8,304 nucleotides of DNA from an uncultured Odoribacter sp. GTDB taxonomy: Bacteria; Bacteroidota; Bacteroidia; Bacteroidales; Marinifilaceae. Shown here piece after piece: positions 7,448 through 8,304 of this stretch. Made by a program: the position numbers and the translations under genes. Every line of letters begins with the position of its first letter. Position 1 is the first letter of the stretch. Under the pieces are notes generated by a model. That model had not been told where the DNA came from. It made no database searches and saw nothing but the letters and a program-made list of their open reading frames with translations. The stretch spans positions 1 to 8,304 of the forward strand of contig CAJKZL010000119.1 of the NCBI GenBank assembly GCA_905204385.1. The letters run 5' to 3'.

Positions 7448-7945
7448 ATGAATATACTTTACAGAATAATGGTGTTGCTGGCCTTATCGGTCGGATTGCT
7501 GGCCTGCGACGATGACGATAAAGAAGAGGTGAAGCCGACGCTTGAGGTTAACTATGCCAATATTTCCGGCACTTGGCGACTTGCCGAATGGAACGGGGAG
7601 AAGCTGGAAGATGCCCGTTATTATTACATCACCTTCGACCGGAAAGCGGTGGAAGGAAAACGGAGTTTTCTGATCCATACCAACCTGAACAGTGCTACTT
7701 CCCAGCGTGTATCCGGTGCTTTTGTGCTGGAACAGGACGATGAATTGGCGGACTTGATCAGCGGGACTTACGATTATCGGTTGAGCACGGACGATGCCTG
7801 GTCGCTCGAGTACGTGATCACCGGTCTGTATGAGGATTCCATGGTATGGACGGCCAAGGACGATGCTACAGAAGTCCGGGTATATAAACGTTGCGACGAA
7901 GTGCCGGCGGATATTCTGGCGGGGAGCAGGGCCTCGATGCCTTGA
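7448..7945 (+). CDS. Small lipocalin-like lipoprotein
   Basis: This is a 165-aa predicted lipoprotein. The signal peptide (MNILYRIM, then a hydrophobic core) ends in lipobox LLAC with Cys20, followed by DDDDKEE, a strong acidic surface-export signal. The mature part opens with ISGTWRLAEWNG, the typical G-x-W first strand of lipocalin-like domains in Bacteroidetes. It continues as alternating strands (YYYITFD, SFLIHTN, VSGAFVLEQ, ISGTYDYRLS, SLEYVITGL, SMVWTAKD) and ends VRVYKRC. This fits the lipocalin-like families that bind small hydrophobic ligands, but no ligand can be named. A terminator separates it from the upstream operon, so it is probably transcribed alone, although read-through is possible. 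Its export signal suggests it sits on the same surface as the LRR proteins. Confidence 0.85.
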   Translation: MNILYRIMVLLALSVGLLACDDDDKEEVKPTLEVNYANISGTWRLAEWNGEKLEDARYYYITFDRKAVEGKRSFLIHTNLNSATSQRVSGAFVLEQDDELADLISGTYDYRLSTDDAWSLEYVITGLYEDSMVWTAKDDATEVRVYKRCDEVPADILAGSRASMP

Positions 7946-7968
7946 TTCGGACGATACGGATTGTGCTT

Positions 7969-8022
7969 TACCTCCGCTTTCCGGGGAAAAGGCTCCTCCT
8001 TCCTGCGGATGGGGCGGAGGTA
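7969..8022. repeat. 9-bp perfect inverted repeat around a 36-base loop
   Basis: TACCTCCGC (7969-7977) is the exact reverse complement of GCGGAGGTA (8014-8022). The enclosed 36 bases include a smaller near-palindrome, TTTCCGGGGAAA (7978-7989). Transcribed from either strand it could fold into a branched hairpin. It may be 3' UTR structure of the lipocalin mRNA, or chance. Confidence 0.4.
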
Positions 8023-8105
8023 TGCGCAAATCCTTGTTGCCGGGTCGGTGGCTTCGCTTACAATGGACGAAGGTCGTGCGACAACCGGTAGCGATGGAGT
8101 TGAGT

Positions 8106-8129
8106 TGCCGGAGTATCCGGCATAATTTT
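8106..8129 (+). terminator. Likely terminator of the lipocalin-like gene
   Basis: A perfect 7-bp stem, TGCCGGA (8106-8112) with TCCGGCA (8116-8122), closes a GTA loop and is followed by TAATTTT. The T-tract is short and interrupted, so efficiency is uncertain. It lies about 160 bases after the lipocalin stop. Confidence 0.45.
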
Positions 8130-8158
8130 CCCGGGAAAGGACGGGATCAAAATTTTTG
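8126..8158 (+). promoter_or_regulatory. Possible promoter overlapping a 12-bp palindrome, for the gene at 8183
   Basis: AATTTTTG (8151-8158) matches five of the six fixed positions of the Bacteroides -7 box TAnnTTTG. A TTTT at 8126-8129 lies 21 bases upstream, about where the -33 element should be. The perfect palindrome TTTCCCGGGAAA (8127-8138) overlaps that upstream element and could be an operator. All of this is inferred from motif position. Confidence 0.3.
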
Positions 8159-8173
8159 CGGGCTGTCTATAAG

Positions 8174-8179
8174 AAGGAG
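8174..8179 (+). promoter_or_regulatory. Strong Shine-Dalgarno sequence
   Basis: AAGGAG lies 3 bases before ATG 8183. This is the best Shine-Dalgarno match in the window and supports this start. The LRR and protease genes have nothing comparable. Confidence 0.6.
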
Positions 8180-8182
8180 TTT

Positions 8183-8304
8183 ATGATCCGGGAAGATTTT
8201 TTCCGGGTGCTTGTCCGTATTGCTTTTCCGGCGATGTTGCCGGTGGTGGGGCTGGGGATGTGGTTGCTAGGGTTCGGGCCGGTGACGATTGTAAAGTTTC
8301 TGGC
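8183..8304 (+). CDS. N-terminus of a probable membrane protein (3' end outside window)
   Basis: The frame is open from ATG 8183 to the right edge, giving 40 residues. A charged start, MIREDFFRVLVR, is followed by a long hydrophobic segment, IAFPAMLPVVGLGMWLLGFG, consistent with a transmembrane helix, and then VTIVKFL. The preceding AAGGAG supports the start. It is not a lipoprotein: no cysteine is present. The family cannot be named from so short a piece. The promoter-like motif and terminator-like hairpin upstream suggest a new transcription unit, unrelated to the LRR/protease operon. Confidence 0.6.
   Translation, partial: MIREDFFRVLVRIAFPAMLPVVGLGMWLLGFGPVTIVKFL

Larger units (their letters stand above)
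7946..8182. other. Non-coding stretch with several inverted repeats
   Basis: I see no convincing gene in these 237 bases. The stretch contains a 9-bp inverted repeat (7969-8022), a terminator-like hairpin (8106-8129), a 12-bp perfect palindrome (8127-8138) and the ribosome binding site of the next gene. No known riboswitch or structural RNA signature was recognised. Confidence 0.5.

Noticed and set aside
7484..8029. 181-aa minus-strand open frame over the lipocalin-like gene
   Set aside because: The + strand has a clear lipobox and G-x-W strand. The antisense product shows nothing recognisable.
8009..8125. 38-residue + strand open frame (starts MGRRYAQILVAGSVASLTM)
   Set aside because: It has no Shine-Dalgarno sequence, its start lies in one inverted repeat and its end lies in the terminator-like hairpin. 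It is most likely chance.
7946..8182. Possible signal recognition particle RNA or riboswitch, suggested by the G/C-rich paired segments
   Set aside because: The conserved loop sequences of signal recognition particle RNA and of the common riboswitches (TPP, cobalamin, FMN, SAM) are not present.

Overview
The window looks like chromosomal DNA from a Bacteroidales bacterium. The evidence is the protein repertoire: a DUF4458-type leucine-rich-repeat (LRR) lipoprotein, BACON domains, and four lipoprotein signal peptides whose lipobox cysteine is followed at once by an acidic run, the Bacteroidetes surface-export pattern. Most genes also lack a strong Shine-Dalgarno sequence. The genus cannot be fixed from these 8.3 kb. 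All genes are on the + strand. There are no mobile elements, tRNA/rRNA genes or CRISPR arrays.

Bases 1-7365 read as the 3' part of one operon. It holds the tail of an unidentified protein (to 119), an 868-aa lipoprotein with two tandem DUF4458-like domains and about 17 LRRs (146-2752), a 567-aa lipoprotein with two BACON domains and an irregular LRR region (2762-4465), a 679-aa subtilisin-family (S8) lipoprotein protease with an intact catalytic triad (4468-6507), and a 271-aa secreted protein with two DUF1573-like domains (6520-7335). Gaps of 26, 9, 2 and 12 bases, and a hairpin plus T-tract at 7344-7365, support one transcript. The best reading is a cell-surface module that pairs two LRR recognition or adhesion proteins with a membrane-anchored protease. 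The target is unknown, and joint action is inferred from the operon and the shared export signals.

From 7366 to 8129 there is a separate unit: a possible promoter, a 165-aa lipocalin-like lipoprotein (7448-7945), and a 237-base non-coding stretch. That stretch carries a 9-bp inverted repeat, a terminator-like hairpin and a 12-bp perfect palindrome. A further gene with a strong ribosome binding site starts at 8183. It encodes a hydrophobic, probably membrane, protein and runs off the window.
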